Shown one piece after another: positions 26,236-35,809 of a stretch of DNA of 64,000 nt. A program made the position numbers and the translations under genes. The notes under the pieces are model-generated. The model was given only the letters and a program-made list of their open reading frames with translations, searched no databases and had not been told where the DNA came from. The number at the start of each line of letters is the position of its first letter. The first letter of the stretch is position 1. Origin of the DNA: Bacillota bacterium (GTDB lineage: Bacteria > Bacillota > Clostridia > Acetivibrionales > DSM-1351); contig JAEZRV010000047.1 of assembly GCA_023444055.1 (NCBI GenBank), forward strand, positions 124,001 to 188,000, given 5' to 3'.

Positions 26236-29200
26236 ATGCCTAAACGTCAAGATATACACAAGGTACTGGTTATTGGATCAGGACCGATTATAATAGGACA
26301 AGCTGCAGAATTTGACTATGCTGGAACACAGGCATGTCAAGCACTTAGAGAAGAAGGAATAGAGGTTGTATTAGTTAACAGTAATCCTGCTACAATAATG
26401 ACTGATACAAATATAGCAGATAAAGTATATATAGAACCACTTAAGGCTGAAGTTGTAAAAAATATTATTATAACTGAAAAACCTGACAGCATATTGCCAA
26501 CTCTTGGAGGTCAAACAGGACTAAACTTGGCGATGGAATTAGCTGAATCAGGTTTTTTGCAGGAACAGGGAGTTAAACTTTTAGGTACTGCAACTGAGGC
26601 TATAAAAATGGCTGAGGACAGGCAGGACTTCAAGGATACGATGGAACGTATCGGGGAGCCTTGTATTGCAAGTAAAGTTGTAACAACAATTGAGGATGCA
26701 ATAGCATTTGCAAATGAAATTGAATATCCAGTTATTGTAAGACCTGCCTATACATTAGGAGGAACAGGTGGCGGTATTGTAAATGACGAGAGCGAACTAA
26801 GAGAAATTGGAGAAAATGGTCTAAGACTCAGTCGTGTTCATCAGGTGCTTATTGAGAAATGTATATCTGGCTGGAAAGAAATCGAATATGAGGTAATGAG
26901 AGATAGCAAGGGCAATGTTATTACCGTATGTAATATGGAAAATATAGATCCAGTTGGTGTACATACAGGAGACAGTATAGTTGTTGCTCCTTCTCAGACT
27001 CTGGCAGATAAAGAGTATCAAATGTTAAGAACCTCTGCACTTAAAATTATCTCTGCTTTAGGAATACAGGGAGGCTGTAATGTTCAGTATGCCCTCCATC
27101 CAACAAGCTACGAATATGCAGTAATTGAGGTTAACCCAAGAGTTAGTAGGTCATCTGCATTAGCATCAAAGGCAACTGGATACCCTATTGCAAAGGTTGC
27201 TTCAAAGATTGCTATTGGGTATGGACTTGATGAAATAAAGAATGCGGTTACAGGTAAAACTTATGCTTGCTTTGAGCCTACGCTTGACTATGTAGTAGTT
27301 AAGATACCAAAATGGCCATTTGACAAATTTGTTAAGGCACAGAGAACTCTTGGTACACAAATGAAAGCAACAGGTGAAGTAATGGCCATAAGCAGTTCCT
27401 TTGAAGCTGCACTTATGAAAGCTATTCGTTCACTAGAATTAGGATTATTTACACTAGAACAGGATATATACAAGCAGCTTGATGGTAAAGAGATAGTTAA
27501 AAAGCTTGAGGATGTTAATGATGAGAGAATTTTTGTCATTGCAGAAGCTATCCGCCGTTCAGTTGAACTTGAAGAAATCCACAATATAACTAAAATAGAT
27601 TACTTCTTCCTATGTAAGATAAAGGAATTAGTTCTTATGGAAGAAAAACTCAAATCTATGAAGCTTGAACAACTAGATAAAGATGTTTTAAAGAAAGCTA
27701 AAAAAATGGGCTTCACAGATAGAGTAATAGCTAAATTTACTAATGCTTCTAAGGATGAAATTACAGAGCTAAGAAAGAAGCAAGGAATAGTTGCTACCTA
27801 CAAGATGGTTGATACTTGTGCAGCTGAGTTTGAAGCTCAAACTCCGTATTATTATTCAACCTATGATAATTATTCTGAGGTTAAGCAGTCAGATAAAGAA
27901 AAGATTCTGGTTTTGGGGTCAGGTCCAATAAGAATAGGTCAAGGTATTGAATTTGACTACTGTTCAGTTCACTCAGTATGGGCTCTTAAAGATATGGGAT
28001 ATGAAACTATAATAGCCAACAATAACCCTGAGACAGTTAGTACAGACTTCGACACAGCAGATAGATTATACTTTGAACCTCTAACTCCTGAGGATGTAAT
28101 TAATATTGTTGAAGCTGAAAAACCAAAAGGTGCAATAGTTCAGTTTGGGGGGCAGACTGCAATTAAGTTGACAAAAACTCTTGATGACTATGGAGTTAAA
28201 TTGTATGGAACGGAAGCAAAAGATGTTGATGCTGCCGAAGATAGAGAGAAGTTTGATGAAATACTTGAAAAAACAGGTATTCCAAGGCCACAAGGACGAA
28301 CTATATTTACTCTTGAAGAGGCATTAGCAGCTGCAAATGAATTGGGATATCCAGTGCTTGTAAGACCATCCTATGTACTAGGTGGTCAAGGTATGGAAAT
28401 TGCCTTCAATGATAAAGATGTTACTGAGTTTATGGAGATTATAAACAGAACTGTTCAAGAGCATCCAATACTTGTAGATAAATATATGATGGGTAAGGAA
28501 ATTGAGGTAGATGCTATATGTGATGGTGAAAACATGCTTATACCTGGAATTATGGAGCATCTCGAAAGAGCAGGAGTTCACTCAGGTGATAGTATTTCAG
28601 TTTATCCTTCGCAGACACTAAGTGATAAAACTAAAGCAGTTATTGTTGACTACACAGAAAGATTAGCAAAGGCACTTAATGTTGTTGGTTTGGTAAATAT
28701 TCAATATGTTTTATATAATGATGAAGTTTTTGTAATAGAGGTTAATCCAAGGTCAAGTCGTACAGTACCTTATATAAGCAAGGTTACAGGTATACCTATG
28801 GTAGATTTGGCTACTAAAGTTATGATGGGCAAAAAGCTCAGTGACTTTAAATATGGAACTGGTTTGTTTAAAGAACCAAAGTATGTATCTGTAAAAGTTC
28901 CTGTATTCTCCTTTGAAAAGCTCCATGGCGTAGATACTACATTAGGCCCTGAAATGAAATCTACAGGAGAAGTTTTGGGTATTGCAGATAATTTCCCTGA
29001 GGCTCTATATAAAGGTATAATTGCATCAGGAATTAAGTTGCCTAAAAAAGGTGATGGCATTTTAATGACTGTTAGAGACACTGATAAGCCGGAATTGGTA
29101 GCAATTGCAGAGGGCTTTGAGAAGCTTGGATATACACTTTATGCAACTGGCAAAACTGCAAATATGTTAAATCATAAGGGCATCGCAACTAACGCAGTTA

Positions 29201-29454
29201 AAAAGCTTGATGATGGCTCACCAAATATAATAGATTTAATTCAATCAGGTAAAATCGGTTTGATAATTAATACACCAACAAAGGGCAGAAAGCCTGATAG
29301 AGATGGCTTCAAGATAAGAAGAAAGGCTGTTGAAATTTCAATACCATGCTTAACTTCACTTGATACAGCTAATGCAATATTGAAATGCTTGAAGCTGGGT
29401 AAAACTGAGGGAGAGCTGGAAGTATTGAATCTTAGTATTTTTGATGCAAATTAA
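26236..29454 (+). CDS. carB: Carbamoyl phosphate synthase large subunit
   Basis: CarB makes carbamoyl phosphate from bicarbonate, ammonia and two ATP. The 1072-residue product shows two homologous ATP-grasp halves. Each opens with a glycine-rich segment (LVIGSGPIIIGQ near the N-terminus, LVLGSGPIRIGQ near residue 557) and each holds a YPV.VRP...GG motif. The oligomerisation region lies between them and an MGS-like allosteric domain covers about 935-1072. The ATG follows TTGGAGGAA by 6 bases. Confidence 0.97.
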   Translation: MPKRQDIHKVLVIGSGPIIIGQAAEFDYAGTQACQALREEGIEVVLVNSNPATIMTDTNIADKVYIEPLKAEVVKNIIITEKPDSILPTLGGQTGLNLAMELAESGFLQEQGVKLLGTATEAIKMAEDRQDFKDTMERIGEPCIASKVVTTIEDAIAFANEIEYPVIVRPAYTLGGTGGGIVNDESELREIGENGLRLSRVHQVLIEKCISGWKEIEYEVMRDSKGNVITVCNMENIDPVGVHTGDSIVVAPSQTLADKEYQMLRTSALKIISALGIQGGCNVQYALHPTSYEYAVIEVNPRVSRSSALASKATGYPIAKVASKIAIGYGLDEIKNAVTGKTYACFEPTLDYVVVKIPKWPFDKFVKAQRTLGTQMKATGEVMAISSSFEAALMKAIRSLELGLFTLEQDIYKQLDGKEIVKKLEDVNDERIFVIAEAIRRSVELEEIHNITKIDYFFLCKIKELVLMEEKLKSMKLEQLDKDVLKKAKKMGFTDRVIAKFTNASKDEITELRKKQGIVATYKMVDTCAAEFEAQTPYYYSTYDNYSEVKQSDKEKILVLGSGPIRIGQGIEFDYCSVHSVWALKDMGYETIIANNNPETVSTDFDTADRLYFEPLTPEDVINIVEAEKPKGAIVQFGGQTAIKLTKTLDDYGVKLYGTEAKDVDAAEDREKFDEILEKTGIPRPQGRTIFTLEEALAAANELGYPVLVRPSYVLGGQGMEIAFNDKDVTEFMEIINRTVQEHPILVDKYMMGKEIEVDAICDGENMLIPGIMEHLERAGVHSGDSISVYPSQTLSDKTKAVIVDYTERLAKALNVVGLVNIQYVLYNDEVFVIEVNPRSSRTVPYISKVTGIPMVDLATKVMMGKKLSDFKYGTGLFKEPKYVSVKVPVFSFEKLHGVDTTLGPEMKSTGEVLGIADNFPEALYKGIIASGIKLPKKGDGILMTVRDTDKPELVAIAEGFEKLGYTLYATGKTANMLNHKGIATNAVKKLDDGSPNIIDLIQSGKIGLIINTPTKGRKPDRDGFKIRRKAVEISIPCLTSLDTANAILKCLKLGKTEGELEVLNLSIFDAN

Positions 29455-29465
29455 AACATCATTTT

Positions 29466-29481
29466 CTGTGCTTTAGCACAG
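29466..29481 (+). other. Small hairpin between carB and pyrK
   Basis: CTGTGC/GCACAG with a TTTA loop ends 4 bases before the pyrK RBS. No T-run follows. It may tune stability or translation of the pyrK-pyrD part of the mRNA. Confidence 0.45.
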
Positions 29482-29499
29482 CGAAAGGAATGATTGCGT

Positions 29500-30294
29500 A
29501 TGTCTAAAGTTCTAAAGGAACAAATTGTTGATATGCAAATGCTTTGTGAGGATGTATTCAAAATGACAATCAAGTCAGAATATGTTGCAGCAAATGCGAT
29601 GCCTGGTCAATTTGTAAATGTTAAATGCGGTGGAATAGATGCTTTGCTAAGAAGGCCTATAAGCATTTGCGATGTAGACAAAGCCAACAACACATTTGAT
29701 ATTGTTTTTCAAATTAAAGGCAATGGTACAGAGAAATTATGTCATAAATGTGCTGGTGAAGTTGACATAATGGCTCCTTTGGGAAACCCATTTTCAATAG
29801 ATGGCAAATACAAAAATATATGTGTTGTTGGCGGCGGCATTGGTACTTTCCCACTGTTATATCTGTTAAAGAGCAATACTGCTGTTAATAAGACTGCTTT
29901 ATTAGGTTTCAGAAATAAAGCTGCTGTGGTGCTAGAAGACCAGTTCAGGGCCGCAGCACAAAATGTGGAAATAGCAACTGATGATGGCACATATGGGAAG
30001 AAGGCTTTTGTAACTGATTTGCTGGAGGAGTGTATACTAGAAAATAGTAGGCTTGGGCAAAAGCTTGATATGGTTTACACATGCGGCCCTACTATAATGA
30101 TGAGGAAGGTAGCAGCTATTGCAGAAAAAAACAATATAGCATGCCAGGTATCAATGGAACAGAGAATGGGATGTGGTATTGGTGCTTGTTTAGTGTGTGC
30201 TTGTAAAACAAAGCAAGGCGATGACGAATGGGGCTTTAGCCACGTTTGTAAAGATGGTCCTGTGTTCTGGAGTACAGATGTTTGTTGGGAATAA
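29500..30294 (+). CDS. pyrK: Dihydroorotate dehydrogenase electron transfer subunit
   Basis: PyrK carries FAD and a [2Fe-2S] cluster and passes electrons from PyrD to NAD+. The 264-residue protein has the FAD-binding RRPISICD, the NAD-site VVGGGIGTFPLL, and a C-terminal cysteine cluster (GCGIGACLVCAC and the later HVCKDGP) that binds the iron-sulphur centre. ATG 29500 is taken. TTG 29494 is in frame but too close to AAAGGA. It precedes pyrD, its complex partner, by 17 bases. Confidence 0.95.
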   Translation: MSKVLKEQIVDMQMLCEDVFKMTIKSEYVAANAMPGQFVNVKCGGIDALLRRPISICDVDKANNTFDIVFQIKGNGTEKLCHKCAGEVDIMAPLGNPFSIDGKYKNICVVGGGIGTFPLLYLLKSNTAVNKTALLGFRNKAAVVLEDQFRAAAQNVEIATDDGTYGKKAFVTDLLEECILENSRLGQKLDMVYTCGPTIMMRKVAAIAEKNNIACQVSMEQRMGCGIGACLVCACKTKQGDDEWGFSHVCKDGPVFWSTDVCWE

Positions 30295-30311
30295 TGGAGG
30301 CTAAATAAATT

Positions 30312-31232
30312 ATGAATAAAGTAGATTTGAGTGTAAATATTGCTGGGATAAATTTTGATAATCCACTAATCATGGCATCGGGTACTTATGGATTTGGTAA
30401 GGAATACAGTGAATATATAGATTTGAATGAACTAGGTGGCATTTCTGTAAAAGGTCTTACTTTAAAAGAAAGAAAAGGAAATCCTCCGCCAAGAATAGCC
30501 GAAACTCCTGCAGGCATTCTAAATAGTGTTGGATTACAAAATCCAGGTGTCGATGCTTTTATTAAAGATGATTTACCTTTTCTAAAAAAATATAAAACGA
30601 AAATAATTGCTAATATAGCTGGAAATACAATAGAGGAATACTGCCAAATGGCTGAAATATTAGGCGACTGCGAAATTGACGCAATTGAGATGAATGTTTC
30701 ATGCCCAAATGTAAAAGCTGGCTGTCTTGCTTTTGGAACTACACCAAAAGGAATAGAAGAAATAACTGCAAATGTTAGAAAGTATTGTAAACAGCCATTA
30801 ATAGTTAAACTCACTCCAAATGTAGCTGATATAAAATCAATAGCAATGGCAGCTGAAGCAGCAGGCGCAGATAGTATTTCTCTAATCAATACATTATTAG
30901 GTTTGGCAATTGATATTCACAAGAAAAAACCTATTTTGGCAAATAATTTTGGTGGGATGTCAGGTCCTGCAGTAAAGCCGATAGCGTTGAGAATGGTATA
31001 TGAAGCAGCTCATGCAGTTAAAATACCTGTTATTGGCATGGGAGGAATTTCTACAGGTGATGATGCAATTGAATTTTTATTGGCAGGTGCAACAGCGGTA
31101 ATGGTTGGAACAGCAAATTTTGTTAATCCTACGATTCCAATTGATATATTAGATGGAATTAATAAATATTTAAAAAGGTATAATTATAATAGTATTTATG
31201 ATATCATTGGAAAGTTAGAATTAAATCAATAA
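30312..31232 (+). CDS. pyrD: Dihydroorotate dehydrogenase, class 1B catalytic subunit
   Basis: PyrD oxidises dihydroorotate to orotate with FMN. The 306-residue protein has the class 1 catalytic Cys in NVSCPNVKAG and the FMN-binding ends GMGGISTGDDA and GATAVMVGTANF. Together with the adjacent pyrK it forms the NAD-linked class 1B heterotetramer, which suits an anaerobe. The gene starts 17 bases after pyrK with a GGAGG RBS. Confidence 0.96.
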   Translation: MNKVDLSVNIAGINFDNPLIMASGTYGFGKEYSEYIDLNELGGISVKGLTLKERKGNPPPRIAETPAGILNSVGLQNPGVDAFIKDDLPFLKKYKTKIIANIAGNTIEEYCQMAEILGDCEIDAIEMNVSCPNVKAGCLAFGTTPKGIEEITANVRKYCKQPLIVKLTPNVADIKSIAMAAEAAGADSISLINTLLGLAIDIHKKKPILANNFGGMSGPAVKPIALRMVYEAAHAVKIPVIGMGGISTGDDAIEFLLAGATAVMVGTANFVNPTIPIDILDGINKYLKRYNYNSIYDIIGKLELNQ

Positions 31233-31261
31233 AAATTTAGTATAATTAACTTAAATCATGT

Positions 31262-31348
31262 ATGTAGCTGAGGAGGCAAGTCTGTTTATACGTTACTCTT
31301 TAGATTGCCTTACATAAACAATAAATATGTAGTAGCTGTGGAGGAAAT
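31262..31348 (+). other. Duplicated RBS segment with a hairpin
   Basis: GTAGCTGAGGAGG (about 31264) and GTAGCTGTGGAGG (about 31332) are near-copies. Only the second is followed by an ATG. Between them GGCAA.TCT can pair with AGATTGCC. This looks like a local duplication of the phosphatase translation start. Confidence 0.4.
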
Positions 31349-32053
31349 ATGAAGACTAGACTAATATTTGTGCGTCATGCAGAAGCAGAAGGAAATTTGC
31401 AGAGAGTTTTTCACGGATGGTATGATAGCAAGATTACCGAAAAAGGTCATAAACAGGCAAAGAAGGTAGCTGAAAGATTGGCTGATATTCCTATTGATAT
31501 AATATATTCAAGCAGCTTGACACGTACATTACAGACTGCTCAGTACATTGCAGATGAAAAACAGCTTCCTATTATTCGTACAGATAAGATGAAGGAAATA
31601 AATGGTGGCGATTGGGAAAATGTACCGTTTGATGATATTTCAAAATTGTTTCCAAAAGAGAATTATACTTGGGAAAATGAACCACATCTACATCAAATGC
31701 CAAATGGCGAGAGCACTGTTGAATTGAATGAGAGGCTCTTAAAAGAGGTTAAAAGAATTGCTTCAAATAATTTAGGTAAAAATATTTGCATTGTAACACA
31801 TGGTGGAGCTATACGTACAATGCTATGCAGGTTTTATGGATGCCCGCTTGAACACATGAAAAACATATATTGGCACGATAACACATCAGTAACAGTTGTT
31901 GATTACGATAATGAAAAAGATGAGTTTGAAGTTGTTTTGGAGGGTGATTCAGATCATCTTGATTTTGAATTGAGTACAGTCCAAAATCAGGAATGGTGGC
32001 AGGCTTTTATGGAAGAGAAAAGAAAGCAAAAGGAGCTTAAAGATTTTGACTGA
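31349..32053 (+). CDS. Histidine phosphatase family protein
   Basis: Proteins of the phosphoglycerate mutase-like family remove phosphate through a phosphohistidine. The 234-residue product has the N-terminal FVRHAEAEGN with the catalytic His and the second His in IVTHGGAIRTM, with the usual TLQTAQYI helix. It carries a charged extension of about 30 residues at the C-terminus. It lies inside the pyr run between pyrD and a PRTase gene, so a phosphatase role in nucleotide metabolism is possible but not shown. The substrate is unknown. Confidence 0.88.
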   Translation: MKTRLIFVRHAEAEGNLQRVFHGWYDSKITEKGHKQAKKVAERLADIPIDIIYSSSLTRTLQTAQYIADEKQLPIIRTDKMKEINGGDWENVPFDDISKLFPKENYTWENEPHLHQMPNGESTVELNERLLKEVKRIASNNLGKNICIVTHGGAIRTMLCRFYGCPLEHMKNIYWHDNTSVTVVDYDNEKDEFEVVLEGDSDHLDFELSTVQNQEWWQAFMEEKRKQKELKDFD

Positions 32054-32118
32054 AGTAAGCGAAGCTAGACAAATACAAATTAGTTTATTATAAGCGATAG
32101 CTTAGGAGGAGGAGAAAA

Positions 32119-32970
32119 ATGGATAATAACAAGTTAATAACTTGGCTATTTAAGACAGACGCAGTTAGAGTTTGTCCTGAAAACAAGCCATTTTGGTATA
32201 CATCATCAAAAATAGGCCCTTACTATATAAATACACATTTTCTTTATGGCAGTGAAGAAAAGGCTAACAATTTACTTAAAGTGATTGATGTTTGCAAAGA
32301 AAATAAAATGGAATGCTCAGAGATAATTCTAGAACTTGCATATAAGAATTATGAATCAGATGAAATATTTAGAGGTTTGATTACATCAATGTGTGAGTAT
32401 ATTAAGGAAAATTTAGACTTAGAAAATATTGATTATATTTCTGGTGGAGAAAGAAGAGACTGGTTCTTTTCATTAATAATTGCTAAGATATTGAAGTTAC
32501 CTCATATCACTATATTTAAGGATTTGTCTGCTGTATTATATAATAATGGAGTTTCTACAGAGATAAATGATTTAAAAAATGCAAATGTATTACACATAGC
32601 TGATATTATTACTGAGGCATCAAGCTATATTAGAGCATGGATACCAGCTATATCAGCATTAAACGGTAATTTAAAATACAGCCTTGTTGTTATAGATAGA
32701 TTACAGGGTGGCACTGAAAAGCTAAAAGATGCAGGAGTTGATTCACATGCTTTGATGAACGTTGATGAGAACCTGTTTGATGGTGCATTAGAGGAAGGCC
32801 ATATTACAGTACCACAACACCTTATGCTTATGAAGTATTTAGATAATCCAACAGAAACTATGAAGTCATTCTTAAAGGAGCATCCAGAATTTATTGAGAA
32901 TTCCTTGAAAGCAGATCCTAAAACTGCAGAACGAGCTAGAATTTGTATTGAGCAGAATATATATGGATAA
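32119..32970 (+). CDS. Phosphoribosyltransferase-like protein, possible PyrE
   Basis: The 283-residue product ends the pyr gene run, where orotate phosphoribosyltransferase (pyrE) would be expected, and no other pyrE is in the window. SGGERRDWFFSLIIAKIL and the segment VLHIADIITEASS resemble PRTase folds, but the usual PRPP loop with two acidic residues and Thr-Gly (as in the PyrR here, DDVIYTG) is changed to ADIITEA. The protein is longer than common PyrE (about 190-215). It may be a divergent OPRT or a regulatory relative. The ATG follows GGAGGAGG. Confidence 0.7.
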   Translation: MDNNKLITWLFKTDAVRVCPENKPFWYTSSKIGPYYINTHFLYGSEEKANNLLKVIDVCKENKMECSEIILELAYKNYESDEIFRGLITSMCEYIKENLDLENIDYISGGERRDWFFSLIIAKILKLPHITIFKDLSAVLYNNGVSTEINDLKNANVLHIADIITEASSYIRAWIPAISALNGNLKYSLVVIDRLQGGTEKLKDAGVDSHALMNVDENLFDGALEEGHITVPQHLMLMKYLDNPTETMKSFLKEHPEFIENSLKADPKTAERARICIEQNIYG

Positions 32971-33020
32971 TAAAGCTTAGAATATTATATGGTTTTTGTA
33001 TTTAATAATATATTTTATTG

Positions 33021-33069
33021 AGAGTTTCGCATACTACTTTTGAGTCGGTTTGTGGAAACTCTTTTTTTT
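33021..33069 (+). terminator. Terminator at the end of the pyr operon
   Basis: GAGTTTC (33022-33028) pairs with GAAACTC (33055-33061), extended by CA/TG, and is followed by eight T. It lies about 50 bases after the last pyr-run gene. Confidence 0.85.
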
Positions 33070-33139
33070 CCTCTTTTATAAATTTTTATTAGTAATAGAT
33101 ATATAATTTCTAACATATAATATTTTGGGGTGATAAAGA

Positions 33140-33346
33140 ATGGATGATATGGCGGAAAAACAGAAAAGGCGTACAGAACTAAATGATGGTGATCGGAAAG
33201 TACTATACAAATATGTTTATCATTATTCCGCGCCTGTTAATACATTACAAGTTCTACATGATCATAATGTATTGGGTAACAGTATTAGTAATTCGGAAAC
33301 AAGTAATTCGGAGATAAGTAATCTTGAAATTAGTAATTCAAAATAA
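33140..33346 (+). CDS. Small hypothetical protein with Ser-Asn repeats
   Basis: The frame encodes 68 residues starting at an ATG behind TTGGGGTG. The first 45 residues are charged, with a Lys/Tyr-rich helix. The last 20 repeat I/E-S-N-S units encoded by near-identical AGTAATTCGGAA segments. It shares no recognised family. The acceptable RBS and position between a terminator and the glgC leader support it moderately. Confidence 0.45.
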   Translation: MDDMAEKQKRRTELNDGDRKVLYKYVYHYSAPVNTLQVLHDHNVLGNSISNSETSNSEISNLEISNSK

Positions 33347-33377
33347 GCAGTCTAATTCTAAATGTCTTTTTCATGAG

Positions 33378-33509
33378 GCTACAAACTAATTCTGAAAAAA
33401 TATACTAAAGTTAAGTACAGTTCAAGACTTCACCTTTTAGGTGTTATGCTTTGAACTCAGTTTAATAAATTGAATTTATATTTTCTTTAGCTAAGGTGAA
33501 TTTTGTAGC
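33378..33509 (+). promoter_or_regulatory. Structured leader before glgC with alternative pairings
   Basis: GCTACAAA (33378-33385) pairs with TTTGTAGC (33502-33509) and encloses a hairpin CACCT/AGGTG backed by GTTCAA/TTGAAC (about 33420-33456). TTCACCTT (33429-33436) is also complementary to AAGGTGAA (33493-33500), so the internal hairpin and the long-range pairing exclude each other. It ends about 25 bases before the glgC RBS. No known riboswitch class is recognised. Confidence 0.4.
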
Positions 33510-33548
33510 TGTTTATTAAAAAAATAATTACAAAGGATGATAGCGCTT

Positions 33549-34685
33549 ATGAATAAAAAATGCTTGGCTATGGTATTAGCAGGAGGTGGAGGCGAAAGGT
33601 TAAAGCCTCTTACAAAGAAGTTAGCTAAACCTGCAGTACTTTTTGGTGGGAAATACAGGATAATTGATTTTGCCTTAAGTAATTGTATTAATTCTGGAAT
33701 ATATACAGTTGGAATAGTTGTTCAATATGAACCACTGGTTTTAAATTCCCATATAAATTCTGGCGGTATATGGAATATGAATAATGGCAGAGGTCATATA
33801 ACAATACTTCCCCCATATATGAATGAAAATGGGGGCTGTTGGTATAAGGGAACAGCTAATGCTATATACCAAAATATGGAATACATAGAAATGTATAATC
33901 CAGAATATGTAATAATACTTTCAGCTGATCAAGTATATAAAATGGACTATTCTTTAATGCTTGATGAGCATATCAAAAAGTCTGCAGATGTAACGGTTGC
34001 AGTTACAAGTGTTGATTGGAAAGAAGCAAGTAGATTTGGTATCATGGATGTTGATGATACAGGAAAAGTAATTAAGTTTGAGGAAAAACCACAAATGCCA
34101 AAAAGTAATCTTGCATCTATGGGGATATACATTTTTAATTGTGAATTTTTGAAAAAATGTCTTGTTGAAGATGAAAAAGATACAGAATCCTTTAATGATT
34201 TTGGAAAAAATATAATTCCCAAGTTGGTAAAATCAAATTTTAATGTTTACTCATATAAGTTTGAAGGCTATTGGAGAGATGTTGGAACAGTAAATAGTTT
34301 TTGGCAAGCACATATGGATTTACTGGAAGAAAACAATAAATTAAATTTATATGATCCATCATGGAAGATTTATTGCGAACATATTGCTGCACCGCCACTA
34401 TATATCAATCACACAGCTAAGGTGAATTCTTCAATGATAGGTGAAGGTTGCTATATACTTGGAGAAGTAAGTAACTCCGTTATTTTCCCAGGAGTATTTG
34501 TTGGAAGAGGAGCAGTAATAAGGGATTCAGTTATAATGTCAAATGTAAGAATAGAAAATAATGTAACAATTAATAAGACTATTGCAGCTAGTAATTCTTG
34601 GATCAAATCTGCAAATATTAGAAATGAGGAAAATGGTACGGAGAATAAAATTTATTATATTGATGAAGGGCAAATTATTGAGTAA
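33549..34685 (+). CDS. glgC: Glucose-1-phosphate adenylyltransferase
   Basis: GlgC makes ADP-glucose, the glycogen precursor. The 378-residue product has the nucleotidyltransferase start VLAGGGGERLKPLT, GGKYRIIDFALSN, a YKGTANAIYQN loop, the glucose-1-P region FEEKP, and a C-terminal left-handed beta-helix (about 290-378). Two motif positions differ from common GlgC: ADQVYKM for GDHIYKM, and GTAN for GTAD. No glgD or glgA is adjacent. ATG 33549 has a good AAAGGATG spacing, while ATG 33537 overlaps that RBS. Confidence 0.88.
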   Translation: MNKKCLAMVLAGGGGERLKPLTKKLAKPAVLFGGKYRIIDFALSNCINSGIYTVGIVVQYEPLVLNSHINSGGIWNMNNGRGHITILPPYMNENGGCWYKGTANAIYQNMEYIEMYNPEYVIILSADQVYKMDYSLMLDEHIKKSADVTVAVTSVDWKEASRFGIMDVDDTGKVIKFEEKPQMPKSNLASMGIYIFNCEFLKKCLVEDEKDTESFNDFGKNIIPKLVKSNFNVYSYKFEGYWRDVGTVNSFWQAHMDLLEENNKLNLYDPSWKIYCEHIAAPPLYINHTAKVNSSMIGEGCYILGEVSNSVIFPGVFVGRGAVIRDSVIMSNVRIENNVTINKTIAASNSWIKSANIRNEENGTENKIYYIDEGQIIE

Positions 34686-34719
34686 TCCATTCAAATAACT
34701 ATTTACTAGCAATTATTTT

Positions 34720-34779
34720 GGCAACAAACCATTGGTAAGTTTAAACACCGATAGGTTTTTTATGTGGGAAAGTTGAATA
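34720..34779 (+). repeat. Dispersed repeat A, copy 2
   Basis: It has the same blocks as copy 1 (GGCAACAAACCATT, ACACCGATAGG, ATGTGGGAAAGTTGAA). The outer extension here is ACTATT/AATAGT instead of TTAATT/AATTAA, a change that keeps pairing. It lies 235 bases upstream of the DUF1287 gene. Confidence 0.85.
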
Positions 34780-34867
34780 GTATAACTGATAATTCCATTA
34801 TTTATTTGATAGTTATGTAATTTAGTTGATTAATGATGAAAGGTTAAAAGAAATTGCTAATACGGTT

Positions 34868-34940
34868 AGAGGCGGTACTGAGTCCATGTCATTTCTATAA
34901 TTTAGTTTTGTGTAAAATGTGGGACATGGGCATATTTATG
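34868..34940 (+). repeat. Dispersed repeat B, copy 2
   Basis: GTCCATGTC (34882-34890) pairs with GACATGGGC (34923-34931, one G-U). The element begins with GAGGCGGTACTGA and ends in CATATTTATG, but the ATG opens only two codons before TAA. So here the module has no gene attached. Confidence 0.8.
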
Positions 34941-35014
34941 ATATAATAGTTTGTGTAAATTTTATATTCATGCTACTAATAATTTTGCTATCAAAAACAG
35001 TTGGAGAGATTTAA

Positions 35015-35713
35015 ATGAAAAAAAAATCAATTATAGCGTCAATTGCATTAACAATAGGTATTGTAGCATTTTTATGTTACAATTATATTGTTTTTCAAGA
35101 CGCTTTTTTCTTTATAAAAGGAAAGGTCACTATTGAAAAAGTCATTTGTAATGGTGACCTAGATAATGATGGGATTTCTGATATGGATGATATTCTACAG
35201 GGAGCGTGGCTTGAAGTATTAAATCATACCAAGTATCAAAGTAATTATTATGAGGGTGGATATCCTCCTGATTCTGAAGGAGTTTGTACAGATGTTATAT
35301 GGCGTGCTCTAAAAAATGCAGGGTATGATTTAAAACTAAATATGGATAAAGATATTGCAACGAATACTAAAGATTACAAAAAAGGAGTAGTTATTCCAGA
35401 CCCCAATATAGATTTTAGACGTGTTAAAAATCAACATGTTTTCTTTGAAAAATATGCTACCAGCTTAACAACAGAGGTTAAGCCTTATAATAAGAATAAC
35501 TTATTTCAGTGGCAAGCTGGAGATATAATAGTTTTAAACAATAGTGAGCATGTTGCAATTGTTTCGGATAGAAGAAGAAAAGATGGTGTTCCATATATAA
35601 TACATAATTCTAGTACATATCCAAAGGAAGAAAATTTGTTGTCAATATGGAGTAAGACTAAGCGTATTGTTGGTCATTATCGTTTTCCAATTCCTAAAAA
35701 TCTAATAGAATAA
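35015..35713 (+). CDS. DUF1287 domain protein, membrane-anchored
   Basis: The 232-residue protein has one N-terminal TM or signal segment (about 5-27). The DUF1287 domain follows, with GVCTDVIWRALKNAGYDL (containing the conserved Cys), PDPNIDFRRVKNQHVFF, FQWQAGDIIVL, a His-containing HVAIVSD and the terminal IVGHYRFP. The Cys and His layout recalls NlpC/P60-like papain-fold hydrolases, so a cell-wall or amidase role is possible, but the family is uncharacterised. The start is ATG 35015 behind TTGGAGAG. It follows repeats A2 and B2. Confidence 0.82.
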   Translation: MKKKSIIASIALTIGIVAFLCYNYIVFQDAFFFIKGKVTIEKVICNGDLDNDGISDMDDILQGAWLEVLNHTKYQSNYYEGGYPPDSEGVCTDVIWRALKNAGYDLKLNMDKDIATNTKDYKKGVVIPDPNIDFRRVKNQHVFFEKYATSLTTEVKPYNKNNLFQWQAGDIIVLNNSEHVAIVSDRRRKDGVPYIIHNSSTYPKEENLLSIWSKTKRIVGHYRFPIPKNLIE

Positions 35714-35809
35714 AAATAAAATGTATTTCATTTAATAGCATTAGATGTACAATTTTCGAGAGAAATAAAGAATAATTTTATTTTGCTTGATATAGAAATT
35801 TCAATACAA

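Noticed and set aside
34951..35136. 61-codon ORF overlapping the DUF1287 gene
   Set aside because: It overlaps the well-supported DUF1287 start in another frame and has no RBS or family match.
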